A stretch of 64,000 bases of DNA from Streptomyces violascens (GCF_014649955.1 NZ_BMUA01000003.1:1-64000); one strand, 5' to 3'. Counted from the first letter of the stretch, positions 33,869 through 42,781 are shown. The notes: generated by a model from the sequence alone, not told the origin. Numbers and translations are program-made.

Positions 33869-34900
33869 TCAGACGGACGTGGTCCGCACGCTCGGGCGGC
33901 GGCTCGCGATGACCTTCTTGGCCAGCGCCTTCGGGCTGGTCAGGAAGCCGTAGCCCCACGACATGTGCATGGTGGCGAGCGCCACCGGGATCTGGGCACG
34001 GGCCTTGAGCGAGAGCCCCTTGCCGGCCGGCAGCGAGCCCGCGGCGATCGCGGCGAGATAGCCGGCCGGGACCACGAACCCCCACGGCGTGACCAGCGCG
34101 CCCACCACCACGCCCGCGGCGATCGCGCAGACGGCGGTCGGCGGCGCCAGGTAGCGCAGGTTGATGGAGCCCTCGTGGTAGCGGGCCACCACATGGCGCC
34201 AGCGCCCGTAGTCCTTGTACTGCTTGGCCAGCGCCTTCACCGAGGGCCGGGGCCGGTACTGGACCTTCAGCTCCGGCGAGAACCAGATGAGGCCGCCGGC
34301 CTCCCTGATCCGGAAGTTCAGCTCCCAGTCCTGGGCGCGGATGAACTCCTCGTTGTAGCCGCCCTGTCGTTCAAGGGCCTCGCGGCGGAAGACACCCAGA
34401 TACACGGTTTCGGCGGGCCCGGCCGCGCCTCCGGTGTGGAAGGCCGCGTTGCCCACGCCGATCTTCGAGGTCATCGCGGCGGCGACCGCGTCCTCCCAGG
34501 CGTTCTCGCCCTCGGCGTGCATGATGCCGCCGACGTTCTGCGCGCCGGTCTCCTCCAGGAGCCGTACGGCGGTGGCGATGTAGTTCGGCGACAGCATGCC
34601 GTGGCCGTCGACGCGTACCACGATCGGGTGGCGGGAGGCCTTGATGGCGGCGTTCAGGGCCGCGGGCGTGCGCCCGGTGGGGTTGGGGACCGTGTGGACC
34701 CGGGCCCGTTCGTGGGACGCGGTCTCGGCCACCAGCTCGGCGGCGATCTCGTCGGTGCGGTCCGTGGACGGGCCGAGCGCGATCACCACCTCCATCTCGC
34801 CCGCGTACTCCTGCTCCAGGATGTGACGGACCGAGTTGCGCAGGTGCCGCTCCTCATTGAGGACCGGCATGATCACGGAAACAGCAGGCGTGGCGTTCAT
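33869..34900 (-). CDS. Family-2 glycosyltransferase with membrane tail
   Basis: 343 residues: cytosolic GT2 domain (about 5-235) with VSVIMPVLNEERHLRNSVRH, VVRVDGHGMLSPNYI near 92 and the acceptor-side RAQDWELNFRIREAGG near 192, then two or three hydrophobic segments (about 252-300). The equivalent locus in M. tuberculosis holds the rhamnosyltransferase wbbL1, but sequence here does not tell the sugar. It probably extends a lipid-linked glycan used by the neighbouring LCP proteins. TAACGT eight bases before the ATG (34909-34914) may be the -10 box of a nearly leaderless transcript. Confidence 0.87.
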   Translation of the reverse strand: MNATPAVSVIMPVLNEERHLRNSVRHILEQEYAGEMEVVIALGPSTDRTDEIAAELVAETASHERARVHTVPNPTGRTPAALNAAIKASRHPIVVRVDGHGMLSPNYIATAVRLLEETGAQNVGGIMHAEGENAWEDAVAAAMTSKIGVGNAAFHTGGAAGPAETVYLGVFRREALERQGGYNEEFIRAQDWELNFRIREAGGLIWFSPELKVQYRPRPSVKALAKQYKDYGRWRHVVARYHEGSINLRYLAPPTAVCAIAAGVVVGALVTPWGFVVPAGYLAAIAAGSLPAGKGLSLKARAQIPVALATMHMSWGYGFLTSPKALAKKVIASRRPSVRTTSV

Positions 34901-35020
34901 CGGTGGTCACGTTACCGCGAACGGGGGACACGGTCGCGCGGCGGCCGGGGCGGTGCGCGGGGTAGCTGATCGTATGGGCCTACGGTGCTCAAGATCCCCC
35001 TGTCACCCGCGGAGGTCCCC

Positions 35021-36499
35021 GTGCCCACGCCGCCCCGTCCGCGCTCCCTACGACCCGGTCAGCCCAGCAGCAGACAGCACGACGACCGCCCCCGCTGGGG
35101 CCTGCGGTTCGCGACCACGCTGTCCGTCCTGGTGCTCGGCGCGGGCGGGGTCGGGCATGCGGTGGTGACCAGCCTGGACAGCGGGATCGGCCGGGTCGAC
35201 CCGTTCCGGGACATGAAGAACCGGCCGCAGGGCAGTCGGGGCACGAACATCCTGCTGGTCGGCACCGACGGGCGGGACAAGATCACGGCGGAGGAGAAGC
35301 AGAAGTACCGGCTCGGCGGGGCGGCCTGCCACTGCACGGACACGATCATGATGGTGCACGTGTCGGCGGAGCGGGACCGGGTCAGCGTGGTGAGCCTGCC
35401 GCGCGACTCCTACGCCGAGGTCCCCGAGCACACCGACGAGGCCGGCAGGCACCACGACAAGCACCCCGTGAAGCTGAACGCGGCCTACGCCGAGGGCGGG
35501 CCCCCGCTCACTGTGCGCACCGTCGAACACGCGACGGGGCTGAAGATCGACCACTATCTGGAGGTCGACTTCACCAGCTTCATGAGGACGGTCGACGTGG
35601 TCGGCGGGGTGCAGATCTGCACGACCCGCCCCATGAAGGACGCCTACACCGGCCTCGACCTCGCCGCGGGCACCCACCAGCTGAACGGCGGCGAAGCCCT
35701 CCAGTACGTGCGTTCCCGGCACACCGACGGCTCCTCCGACCTCGGCCGGATGCAGCGCCAGCAGCGCTTCCTGGCCGCGCTCGTCGCGAAGGCCACGAGC
35801 AACGGGGTACTCCTGAACCCGGTGAAGTTCCGCGAGTTCGCCTCGTCCATGCTCTCCTCGGTACGCGCCGACGAGGGCTTCGGAGTGGAGGAGATGCTGA
35901 ACTTCACCTCCGCGATGAAGGGGTTCTCGCCCTCCTCATCGGACTTCACCACCGTGCCGCTGGAGCAGCTCGGCATCCAGATCAAGGGTGTCGGCTCGAC
36001 CGTGAAGTGGGACGCGGCCAAGGCGAAGAAGCTGTTCCAGCTGCTCCGCGACGACAAGCCGCTGACCCCGCACGCGGCCCCGTCGAAGCCCGCCTCCAAG
36101 GACGCGAAGCCGCCGCGCAGGAATCCCGGCTCGATCGTCGAGGTCGACCCCGCGCGGATCAAGGTGCAGGTCTACAACGGGACCCGCGACGACGGGCTCG
36201 GCCAGCGCGTCGACGACGCGCTGCAGGCCACCGGCTTCAAGACCACCGGCTTCCCCCGGCCGAGCACCAACCCGGCCCTGCGCCGCACCCTGATCGAGTA
36301 CGACCCGCGCTGGGACCGCTCCGCCGGCTCCCTGGCGATCGCCCTCCCGGGCAGCGAGCTGCGCCCGGTCAAGGGCCTGGGCGCCACGCTGAGGGTGACG
36401 GCGGGCGCGGACTTCAAGGACGTGGTCCCGGTACGCGCGGAGGAACAGCCCAAGGGCGCCTTCGGGACGGTGACCGGGGACAAGGTGATCTGTCCCTGA
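35021..36499 (+). CDS. LCP family protein 4 with LytR_C domain
   Basis: 492 residues. A short basic N-terminus, a helix (about 28-50), the LCP domain (about 70-340: NILLVGTDGRDK, VVSLPRDSYAEVP, ALQYVRSRHTDGSSD, QRQQRFLAAL) and a LytR_C domain (about 375-480: IKVQVYNGTRDDGLGQRVDD). It differs from LCP1-3 by a CHCTD motif before the acidic residue of the active site. The start is the GTG of VPTPPRPR because GGAGG lies 5 bases before; a GTG at 34985 is also in frame. It is divergent from the glycosyltransferase and convergent (15-base gap) with the thioesterase. Confidence 0.92.
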   Translation: MPTPPRPRSLRPGQPSSRQHDDRPRWGLRFATTLSVLVLGAGGVGHAVVTSLDSGIGRVDPFRDMKNRPQGSRGTNILLVGTDGRDKITAEEKQKYRLGGAACHCTDTIMMVHVSAERDRVSVVSLPRDSYAEVPEHTDEAGRHHDKHPVKLNAAYAEGGPPLTVRTVEHATGLKIDHYLEVDFTSFMRTVDVVGGVQICTTRPMKDAYTGLDLAAGTHQLNGGEALQYVRSRHTDGSSDLGRMQRQQRFLAALVAKATSNGVLLNPVKFREFASSMLSSVRADEGFGVEEMLNFTSAMKGFSPSSSDFTTVPLEQLGIQIKGVGSTVKWDAAKAKKLFQLLRDDKPLTPHAAPSKPASKDAKPPRRNPGSIVEVDPARIKVQVYNGTRDDGLGQRVDDALQATGFKTTGFPRPSTNPALRRTLIEYDPRWDRSAGSLAIALPGSELRPVKGLGATLRVTAGADFKDVVPVRAEEQPKGAFGTVTGDKVICP

Positions 36500-36514
36500 C
36501 CCATCGGACAGGCC

Positions 36515-37039
36515 CTAGTCGTCCAGGCCCTCGGCGGACCGCTTCTCCCTGAGCTCCATGATCGCGCGGCGTCGCGCGAGGCGGTGGGTGCGGCGGATCT
36601 GGGCCTCCTGGTAGCGCCGCTCGTCGCGCTCGGTCTCGGGGACCACCGGCGGCACCGGGCGGGGCTTGCCGTCGGCGTCGACCGCCGCGAAGACGAGGTA
36701 GGCGGAGCCCACCTGCTGGGCCGGGGTCGACTCGTTCCAGCGCTCGGCGAGCACCCGCACGCCGACCTCCATCGAGGACCGGCCAGTCCAGTTGACCTGC
36801 GCCTTCACGTGCACGAGGTCGCCGACCCTGACCGGCATCAGGAACACCATCTCGTCCATGGAGGCGGTGACGGCCGGGCCGCCCGAGTGGCGTCCGGCCA
36901 CCGCGCCCGCGGCGTCGTCCACCAGCTTCATGATCACGCCGCCGTGCACCGTGCCGAGGAGGTTGGTGTCATGGGTGGTCATGATGTGGCTCAGGGTGGT
37001 TCGGGAGGCCGAGGTCGGCTTGCCCGGAAGATCAGTCAT
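36515..37039 (-). CDS. Hotdog-fold acyl-CoA thioesterase
   Basis: A 174-residue single-hotdog protein of the Acot/YciA group: THDTNLLGTVHGGVIMKLVD at 24-43 with the catalytic-loop Asp, followed by VTASMDEMVFLMPVRVGD. It should hydrolyse acyl-CoA esters in the cytosol. The C-terminal part is a charged helix (RRYQEAQIRRTHRLARRRA). TAAAGT six bases before the ATG (37046-37051) suggests a leaderless transcript. Confidence 0.9.
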   Translation of the reverse strand: MTDLPGKPTSASRTTLSHIMTTHDTNLLGTVHGGVIMKLVDDAAGAVAGRHSGGPAVTASMDEMVFLMPVRVGDLVHVKAQVNWTGRSSMEVGVRVLAERWNESTPAQQVGSAYLVFAAVDADGKPRPVPPVVPETERDERRYQEAQIRRTHRLARRRAIMELREKRSAEGLDD

Positions 37040-37045
37040 GTCTTC

Positions 37046-37051
37046 ACTTTA
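37046..37051 (-). promoter_or_regulatory. -10 box of the thioesterase gene, leaderless type
   Basis: Minus-strand TAAAGT is 6 bases before the ATG at 37039, and no good ribosome site is seen. Confidence 0.4.
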
Positions 37052-37155
37052 GGCGGCGCCGCGCCGAACCTCTTTGCATCAGCCTTGCAACAGCCCTGCC
37101 CCGAATCCCACCCTGCCCTGTCAGCGGCCCGGGGCCGCCGTGCATGCTGGACGGC

Positions 37156-38487
37156 ATGAACGAATGGCCCGACGCCCGCAATGGCAACGCCCGCGGAAAC
37201 GGCGAGGACGCCTACGGCCGCGGCAGCTCCGCCGCGCAGCCCGAGGGCGCGCGCCGGATGCGGCACGTCCAGCGGCCCGCCCCCGTCCCTCCCCCGCAGC
37301 GCCCCGTCCCGCAGCAGCAGCCCGGGTACGACAACGGCTACGGGCAGCCGCAGCAGTACGGCCGGGGCGGCGTGCCCGCGCAGGGCTCGTACGACAGCGG
37401 GTACAGCGAGGGCCAGGTCTACGGCAGCCCGGCGGGCCGGGGTCCGGCGGGCCCCGGCGGGCCCGGTGGCCCCGAGGGGCCGCGGCGCGGCGGCGGGCGC
37501 AGGCCCGGGGCGGCGCCGAACTGGCGCAGGCGGATCACCATCGGGGTGCTGTCGCTGGTCGTCGTGCTCCTGGTCACCTCGGTCGCCACGTACTTCTGGG
37601 CGGACGGCAAGGTGCGCCGCGAGGTCGACCTGTCCAAGGTCATCGACCGGCCCGCCGAGGGCAAGGGCACCAACTACCTGATCGTCGGCTCCGACTCCCG
37701 CGACGGCATGTCCGACGCGGAGAAGAAGAAGCTGCACACCGGCTCGGCCGAGGGCAAGCGGACCGACTCGATGATCCTGCTGCACGTCGGCGACAACGGG
37801 AACACGATGGTCTCGCTGCCCCGCGACTCCTGGGTCACGATCCCCAGCTTCAAGGGCTCCGACTCCGGAAAGTCGTTCCCGTCCAAGGGCAAGGACAAGC
37901 TGAACGCGGCGTTCTCCATAGACGGTCCCGAACTGCTCGTCCGCACCATTGAGGCGAACACCGGACTGCACATCGACCATTACGCGGAGATCGGCTTCGC
38001 GGGATTCGCGAACATCGTGGACGCGGTCGGCGGCGTGGAACTCGATATTCCGCAGGACATCAAGGACAAGGACTCCGGCGCGGACTTCAAGAAGGGCAAG
38101 CAGACCCTGGACGGGCAGCAGGCCCTGGCGTTCGTCCGCAACCGGCACGGTTATGCCGCCGGTGACCTGGAGCGCACGAAGAACCAGCAGAAGTTCCTGT
38201 CCGCGCTCGCCAGCCAGACGGCGACGCCGACGACGGTCCTCAACCCGTTCAAGCTGTACCCCGTGATGGGCGCGGGCCTGGACACCCTCATCGTCGACAA
38301 GGACATGAGCCTGTTCGACCTGGGCTCCATGTTCTGGGCGATGAAGGGCATCACCGGCGGCGACGGCATCTCGATGAACATGCCGGTCGCGGGCGACGGC
38401 CCGCAGACCTCGCTCCTGTGGGACAAGCCGAAGGTCACCCAGCTGGTGAACGAGCTGAAGAACGACGAGACGGTCACGGTCAAGTAG
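37156..38487 (+). CDS. LCP family protein 5
   Basis: 443 residues. The cytosolic N-terminus (1-115) is rich in Gln, Tyr, Gly and Pro (QQQPGYDNGYGQPQQ), followed by a helix (about 124-146) and the LCP domain (about 165-430: NYLIVGSDSRDGM, MVSLPRDSWVTIP, LAFVRNRHGYAAGD, KNQQKFLSAL). There is no LytR_C domain. The Tyr/Gln-rich N-terminus resembles the C-terminal tail of the giant glycosyltransferase at 16008. The start could also be the ATG at 37144; MNEWPDARNG at 37156 is preferred. It is divergent from the thioesterase. Confidence 0.92.
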   Translation: MNEWPDARNGNARGNGEDAYGRGSSAAQPEGARRMRHVQRPAPVPPPQRPVPQQQPGYDNGYGQPQQYGRGGVPAQGSYDSGYSEGQVYGSPAGRGPAGPGGPGGPEGPRRGGGRRPGAAPNWRRRITIGVLSLVVVLLVTSVATYFWADGKVRREVDLSKVIDRPAEGKGTNYLIVGSDSRDGMSDAEKKKLHTGSAEGKRTDSMILLHVGDNGNTMVSLPRDSWVTIPSFKGSDSGKSFPSKGKDKLNAAFSIDGPELLVRTIEANTGLHIDHYAEIGFAGFANIVDAVGGVELDIPQDIKDKDSGADFKKGKQTLDGQQALAFVRNRHGYAAGDLERTKNQQKFLSALASQTATPTTVLNPFKLYPVMGAGLDTLIVDKDMSLFDLGSMFWAMKGITGGDGISMNMPVAGDGPQTSLLWDKPKVTQLVNELKNDETVTVK

Positions 38488-38580
38488 CCGCCGGGGCACG
38501 GGCGTTGGCCGGTGCCGCATGACATGAGTCACAGAGAAACCACAGGAACCGTGGGCAACTGCCCCCAGTTGTTGTGTTTT

Positions 38581-38625
38581 GCCCGCCGCCGGGCACCCGT
38601 CGGGTGCCCGGCGGCGGGCTTTTTT
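38581..38625 (+). terminator. Rho-independent terminator with T-run
   Basis: A 39-base perfect palindrome starting GCCCGCCGCCGGGCACCCG is followed by six T residues (38620-38625). It is the best classical terminator in the window and ends the LCP5 transcript. A smaller hairpin, CAACTG-4 bases-CAGTTG, precedes it. Confidence 0.9.
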
Positions 38626-38677
38626 CCGCTTCCCCCGCACCGCGTCGCGGCCCTACGATCACGGCCTATTTCTTTTG

Positions 38678-38703
38678 CGTTCTTTTGGACCGTTCTTTTG
38701 GAC
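38678..38703. repeat. Tandem 13-bp repeat in the leader of the LAETG gene
   Basis: CGTTCTTTTGGAC occurs twice in direct succession, ending 15 bases before the GTG at 38719. This pyrimidine-rich stretch is far less GC-rich than the surroundings. Confidence 0.65.
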
Positions 38704-38718
38704 TCACAAAGGGCTCCA

Positions 38719-39993
38719 GTGAAGATAAGCCGTACTCTCGCGACGGCCGTCGCCGCCGCCGTCACCACACCCGCTCTGCTGCTTTCCGTAACCCCGGCAT
38801 TCGCCGACGGAAAACCGGCGGCACAGACCGCGAAGCGACCCACGATCGCCGAGCTCGAAAAAGCGGCGGCCGAGGCGCAGAAGGCGTACGACAAGGCCGC
38901 CGCCGACGAGAGCGCGGCGCGCAAGGCGCTCACCGATCTGGACTCGGCACCGGCCATGGTCGCGCTGAAGACCGCCCAGAAGGACGCGGACGAGGCCGCC
39001 CGCGTGAAGGCCGCCGCCGACCAGGAGCTCGCCGACGCGAAGACCTGGCAGAACGCGCTGCCCGCCACCGCGAGCCCGGTCGACAAGGACCTCGCGGCCC
39101 AGCGCGTCGCCAAGGCGGAGGCGGCCGTGACCGCGGCCGACACGGCGAACGCCACCGCGGCCGGCAAGCTCGCCACCGCCAAGAAGGCGGCCGACCGGGC
39201 CCAGAGCGCGGCGCAGGCCGAGCTCGACCGTGCGAAGGGCGCCACCGCCAAGGCGCTCGCCGACAAGAAGGCCGCCGACAAGGCGCTCGCCGACGCCAAG
39301 GCGACCGGCGGCGAGGGCGGCACCGGCGGCCAGGGCGGCAAGTGCTCGCAGGACATGGGTCTCACGGCCGTCCTGAACGGTTTCCCGTCCCAGATCGCGG
39401 CCGGTTCCAGCGCCGACTTCTCGGTACGGGTGACCAACGGGACCGGCAAGCAGCTGGACCGGCTCTGGCCGTTCGTCTACGCGTACGTCAACGGCAAGGG
39501 CGGCGGCAAGGACATCGACAAGCTGGTGCACCTCCAGTGGTCGGACGCCGGCTCGAACGGCTGGAAGGACCTGCCGCTCAACCAGGCGGGCCCGGTCACC
39601 GACCTCGCGGCCGGCAAGAGCGCCGATGTGAAGCTGCGCCTGAAGGTCGACGGCTCGACGCCTCTCGGCAGGGCCGACCTGTTCGTGGCCGCCGACTACC
39701 GCAACGCGGACGGCGCGTGCGGCGGGACGCCGAGCCAGGCCAGGTACGAGTTCGACGTCCTGGCCGCCGGTGCCAAGCCCACCAAGACCGGCGAGTCGAA
39801 GCCGAGCACGGCCCCCCGCCCCCAGGGCGGCGCCGCGGCGACCCCGCTGTCCGCCACCGCCCCCGAGAGCGGCGCCCTGGCGGAGACGGGCTCCTCCTCG
39901 GCACTCCCCCAGCTCGCCCTGTCGGGCGGCGCGGTGGTCCTCGGCGCCGGCGCGATCGCCCTCGTACGCCGCCGCAAGGCCGCCCAGCACTGA
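38719..39993 (+). CDS. Sortase-anchored coiled-coil surface protein (LAETG)
   Basis: 424 residues. Signal peptide (about 1-33, ending AFADG); an Ala/Lys/Asp-rich heptad region (about 45-205) that should form a long coiled-coil stalk; a Gly-rich hinge; a beta-sandwich domain (about 215-355) starting CSQDMGLTAVLNGFPSQIA; a Pro/Thr/Ser wall-spanning stretch; and the sorting signal LAETG near 390 with a hydrophobic helix and RRRKAAQH tail. LAXTG is the class E sortase motif of Streptomyces, which also anchors chaplins. No sortase is in the window. GTG start with a weak ribosome site. Function of the head domain unknown. Confidence 0.88.
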   Translation: MKISRTLATAVAAAVTTPALLLSVTPAFADGKPAAQTAKRPTIAELEKAAAEAQKAYDKAAADESAARKALTDLDSAPAMVALKTAQKDADEAARVKAAADQELADAKTWQNALPATASPVDKDLAAQRVAKAEAAVTAADTANATAAGKLATAKKAADRAQSAAQAELDRAKGATAKALADKKAADKALADAKATGGEGGTGGQGGKCSQDMGLTAVLNGFPSQIAAGSSADFSVRVTNGTGKQLDRLWPFVYAYVNGKGGGKDIDKLVHLQWSDAGSNGWKDLPLNQAGPVTDLAAGKSADVKLRLKVDGSTPLGRADLFVAADYRNADGACGGTPSQARYEFDVLAAGAKPTKTGESKPSTAPRPQGGAAATPLSATAPESGALAETGSSSALPQLALSGGAVVLGAGAIALVRRRKAAQH

Positions 39994-40010
39994 CGGACAG
40001 CACAGCACGA

Positions 40011-40049
40011 GAAGGTCCCGCATCCGTACGCGACGGATGCGGGACCTTC
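40011..40049. terminator. Bidirectional terminator
   Basis: A 17-bp perfect stem, GAAGGTCCCGCATCCGT against ACGGATGCGGGACCTTC, with a 5-base loop lies between the convergent surface-protein and acyl-CoA dehydrogenase genes. Confidence 0.88.
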
Positions 40050-40065
40050 GTCGACTCCCTTGCCG

Positions 40066-41232
40066 CTACGGCAGGTTGCGCGACATCACGATGCGCTGGA
40101 CCTGGTTCGTACCCTCGTAGATCTGGGTGATCTTGGCGTCGCGCATCATGCGCTCGACCGGGTAGTCGCGGGTGTAGCCGTAGCCGCCGAGGAGCTGGAC
40201 GGCGTCGGTGGTGATCTCCATGGCGACGTCGGAGGCGAAGCACTTGGCGGCGGCGCCGAAGAACGTCAGGTCGCTGTCGAGGCGCTCGGACTTGGCGGCG
40301 GCCGAGTAGGTGAGCTGGCGGGCCGCCTCCAGCTTCATGGCCATGTCGGCCAGCATGAACTGGATGCCCTGGAAGTCGGCGATCGCCTTGCCGAACTGCT
40401 TGCGCTCCTGGACGTAGCCCTTGGCGTAGTCGAGGGCGCCCTGCGCGATGCCGAGGGCCTGGGCCGCGATGGTGATGCGGGTGTGGTCCAGGGTCTTCAT
40501 GGCGGTCGCGAAGCCCGTGCCCTCCTCGCCGATCATGCGGTCGGCGGGGATGCGGACGTTGTCGAGGTAGACCTCGCGGGTCGGCGAGCCCTTGATGCCG
40601 AGCTTCTTCTCGGGGGCGCCGAAGGAGACGCCCTCGTCCGACTTCTCGACGACGAAGGCGCTGATGCCCTTCGAGCGCTTCTCGGGGTCGGTCACGGCCA
40701 TGACCGTGTAGTACTCGCTCTCACCGGCGTTGGTGATCCAGCGCTTCACGCCGTTGAGGACCCAGAAGTCGCCGTCGCGCACGGCCTTGGTCTTCATGCC
40801 GGCCGCGTCCGAGCCGGCGTCCGGCTCGGAGAGGCAGTACGAGAACATGCCCTCGCCCTTGGCCAGCGGGCCCAGGTACTTCTTCTTCAGCTCCTCGGAT
40901 CCGGAGAGGATCACCGGGAGCGAGCCGAGCTTGTTCACGGCCGGGATGAGGGAGGAGGAGGCGCAGACCCGCGCGACCTCTTCGATCACGATGACGGTCG
41001 CGAGCGCGTCGGCGCCGGCGCCGCCGTACTCCTCCGGCACGTGCACGGCGTGCAGGTCGTTGGCGACCAGCGCGTCGAGCGCCTCCCGGGGGAAGCGGGC
41101 CTGCTCGTCGACCTCGGCCGCGAACGGGCCGATCTTGGCCTCGGAGAGCGAGCGGATGGCGTCGCGGAGCATGTCGTGCTCCTCGGACGGGCGGTACAGG
41201 TCGAACTCCGAGTTGCCAGCCGTTCCGGCCAA
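40066..41232 (-). CDS. Acyl-CoA dehydrogenase (FadE25-type)
   Basis: A 388-residue flavoenzyme oxidising acyl-CoA to enoyl-CoA. Signature segments: YCLSEPDAGSDAAGMKTKA near 132, WITNAGESEYYTVMA near 165, and the C-terminal catalytic glutamate in IYEGTNQVQRIVMSR. M. tuberculosis fadE25 (Rv3274c) is the positional match next to purE. The start is a TTG codon (read LAGTAGNSEFDLYRPSEE) with GGGGAG about 9 bases before; the next Met is at residue 21, inside the conserved N-terminal helix, so the TTG is preferred. An AT-rich palindromic stretch at 41251-41283 is a likely operator. Confidence 0.93.
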   Translation of the reverse strand: MAGTAGNSEFDLYRPSEEHDMLRDAIRSLSEAKIGPFAAEVDEQARFPREALDALVANDLHAVHVPEEYGGAGADALATVIVIEEVARVCASSSLIPAVNKLGSLPVILSGSEELKKKYLGPLAKGEGMFSYCLSEPDAGSDAAGMKTKAVRDGDFWVLNGVKRWITNAGESEYYTVMAVTDPEKRSKGISAFVVEKSDEGVSFGAPEKKLGIKGSPTREVYLDNVRIPADRMIGEEGTGFATAMKTLDHTRITIAAQALGIAQGALDYAKGYVQERKQFGKAIADFQGIQFMLADMAMKLEAARQLTYSAAAKSERLDSDLTFFGAAAKCFASDVAMEITTDAVQLLGGYGYTRDYPVERMMRDAKITQIYEGTNQVQRIVMSRNLP

Positions 41233-41250
41233 GGTCTCTCACTCCCCAAG

Positions 41251-41283
41251 ACGCTAACTACCGTTAAGTAACCTAATTTTAGG
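41251..41283. promoter_or_regulatory. AT-rich putative operator of the acyl-CoA dehydrogenase gene
   Basis: Within GC-rich surroundings, this 33-base stretch contains the palindrome CCTAA-TT-TTAGG (41272-41283) and the block TACCGTTAAGTAA (41259-41271), resembling TetR-type operators of fatty-acid degradation genes. It lies 20-50 bases upstream of the minus-strand start. Confidence 0.5.
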
Positions 41284-41422
41284 GGGCCGGACCGCCGCAG
41301 GCATACGTGAGCTTGGCGACAGCCCGAAAAGGGGGCCCGCCCGGGGCCCGACTATGCTCGGGCAGCGCGTTTGTCGCCCGTACGCTGCCCGCCTCCCGAG
41401 CCCGCACTTCCAGGAGCACCGC

Positions 41423-42748
41423 ATGGCCCTCAAGATCACCGTGATCGGCACCGGATACCTCGGAGCCACCCATGCCGCGGCCATGGCGGAGCTGGGGTTC
41501 GAGGTGCTCGGCCTGGACGTGGTCCCCGAGAAGATCGAGATGCTGGGCCAGGGGCGCGTCCCCATGTACGAGCCGGGTCTCGAAGAGCTGCTCCGCAAGC
41601 ACGTCGCGGGCATCGAGGGCGCGACCGGGCGGCTGCGCTTCACCACCTCCTGGGAGGAGGTCGGGGCGTTCGGCGACGTGCACTTCGTCTGCGTGAACAC
41701 CCCGCAGAAGCACGGCGAGTACGCCTGTGACATGAGCTTCGTGGACTCCGCCTTCGGCTCGCTCGCCCCGCACCTGCGGGACGGGGCGCTCGTCGTGGGC
41801 AAGTCGACGGTGCCGGTCGGCTCGGCGGCCCGCCTTGCGGCGGCGCTGCCCGAGGGCGTGGAGCTGGCGTGGAACCCGGAGTTCCTGCGCGAGGGCTTCG
41901 CCGTCGACGACACCCTGCACCCGGACCGGATCGTGGTCGGCGTGGAGAGCGAGCGCGCCGAGAAGCTGCTGCGCGAGGTGTACGCGGGCCCCGTCGGCGA
42001 GGGCTCGCCTTTCGTGGTGACCGACTTCCCGACCGCCGAGCTGGTCAAAACCGCGGCGAACTCCTTCCTCGCCACCAAGATCTCGTTCATCAACGCCATG
42101 GCCGAGGTGTGCGAGGCCGCCGACGGCGACGTGGTGAAGCTGGCCGAGGCCATCGGCCACGACGAGCGCATCGGAAAGAAGTTCCTGCGGGCCGGCATCG
42201 GCTTCGGCGGCGGCTGCCTGCCCAAGGACATCCGGGCGTTCATGGCGCGGGCCGGCGAGCTCGGCGCCGACCAGGCGCTGACCTTCCTGCGCGAGGTCGA
42301 CTCGGTCAACATGCGCCGCCGCGGCCACATGGTGGAGCTGGCCCGCGAGGCGGTGGGCGGCGAGACCTTCCTCGGCAAGCGGGTCGCGGTCCTCGGCGCC
42401 ACCTTCAAGCCCGACTCCGACGACGTACGGGACTCCCCCGCGCTGAACGTCGCCGGGCAGATCCACCTCCAGGGCGGCCAGGTCACGGTGTACGACCCGA
42501 AGGGCATGGCCAACGCCCGCCGCCTCTTCCCCACGCTCGGCTACGCCGACTCCGCCTACGACGCGGTGCGCGGCGCCGATGTCGTGCTGCACCTGACCGA
42601 GTGGCGCGAGTTCCGCGACCTCGACCCGGCCGAGCTCGCGAAGGCGACCTCCAGCCGGATCATCCTGGACGGACGCAACGCTCTGGACCCGGCGAAGTGG
42701 CGCGAGGCGGGCTGGACGTACCGCGCGATGGGACGTCCCCGCGCCTGA
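41423..42748 (+). CDS. ugd: UDP-glucose/GDP-mannose 6-dehydrogenase family protein
   Basis: A 441-residue cytosolic NAD-dependent enzyme, four-electron oxidation of a nucleotide sugar to the uronate. N-terminal Rossmann motif VIGTGYLGATHAA, GKSTVPVGS near 135, the central TAELVKTAANSFLATKISF near 203 with the catalytic lysine, and the nucleophile cysteine in GFGGGCLPKD near 264; C-terminal FKPDSDDVRDSPAL. Closest by eye to UDP-glucose dehydrogenase, giving UDP-glucuronate for envelope or capsule glycans. The ATG has CAGGAG upstream. TATGCT (41353-41358) is a possible -10 box. It is divergent from the dehydrogenase. Confidence 0.92.
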   Translation: MALKITVIGTGYLGATHAAAMAELGFEVLGLDVVPEKIEMLGQGRVPMYEPGLEELLRKHVAGIEGATGRLRFTTSWEEVGAFGDVHFVCVNTPQKHGEYACDMSFVDSAFGSLAPHLRDGALVVGKSTVPVGSAARLAAALPEGVELAWNPEFLREGFAVDDTLHPDRIVVGVESERAEKLLREVYAGPVGEGSPFVVTDFPTAELVKTAANSFLATKISFINAMAEVCEAADGDVVKLAEAIGHDERIGKKFLRAGIGFGGGCLPKDIRAFMARAGELGADQALTFLREVDSVNMRRRGHMVELAREAVGGETFLGKRVAVLGATFKPDSDDVRDSPALNVAGQIHLQGGQVTVYDPKGMANARRLFPTLGYADSAYDAVRGADVVLHLTEWREFRDLDPAELAKATSSRIILDGRNALDPAKWREAGWTYRAMGRPRA

Positions 42749-42781
42749 CTCCTGCGGCCGGGCCGCGCTCAGCACACCCGC

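Noticed and set aside
38488-38580. Possible small RNA before the T-run terminator
   Set aside because: Only a small hairpin (CAACTG/CAGTTG) and no promoter were found; the terminator is explained by the LCP5 gene.
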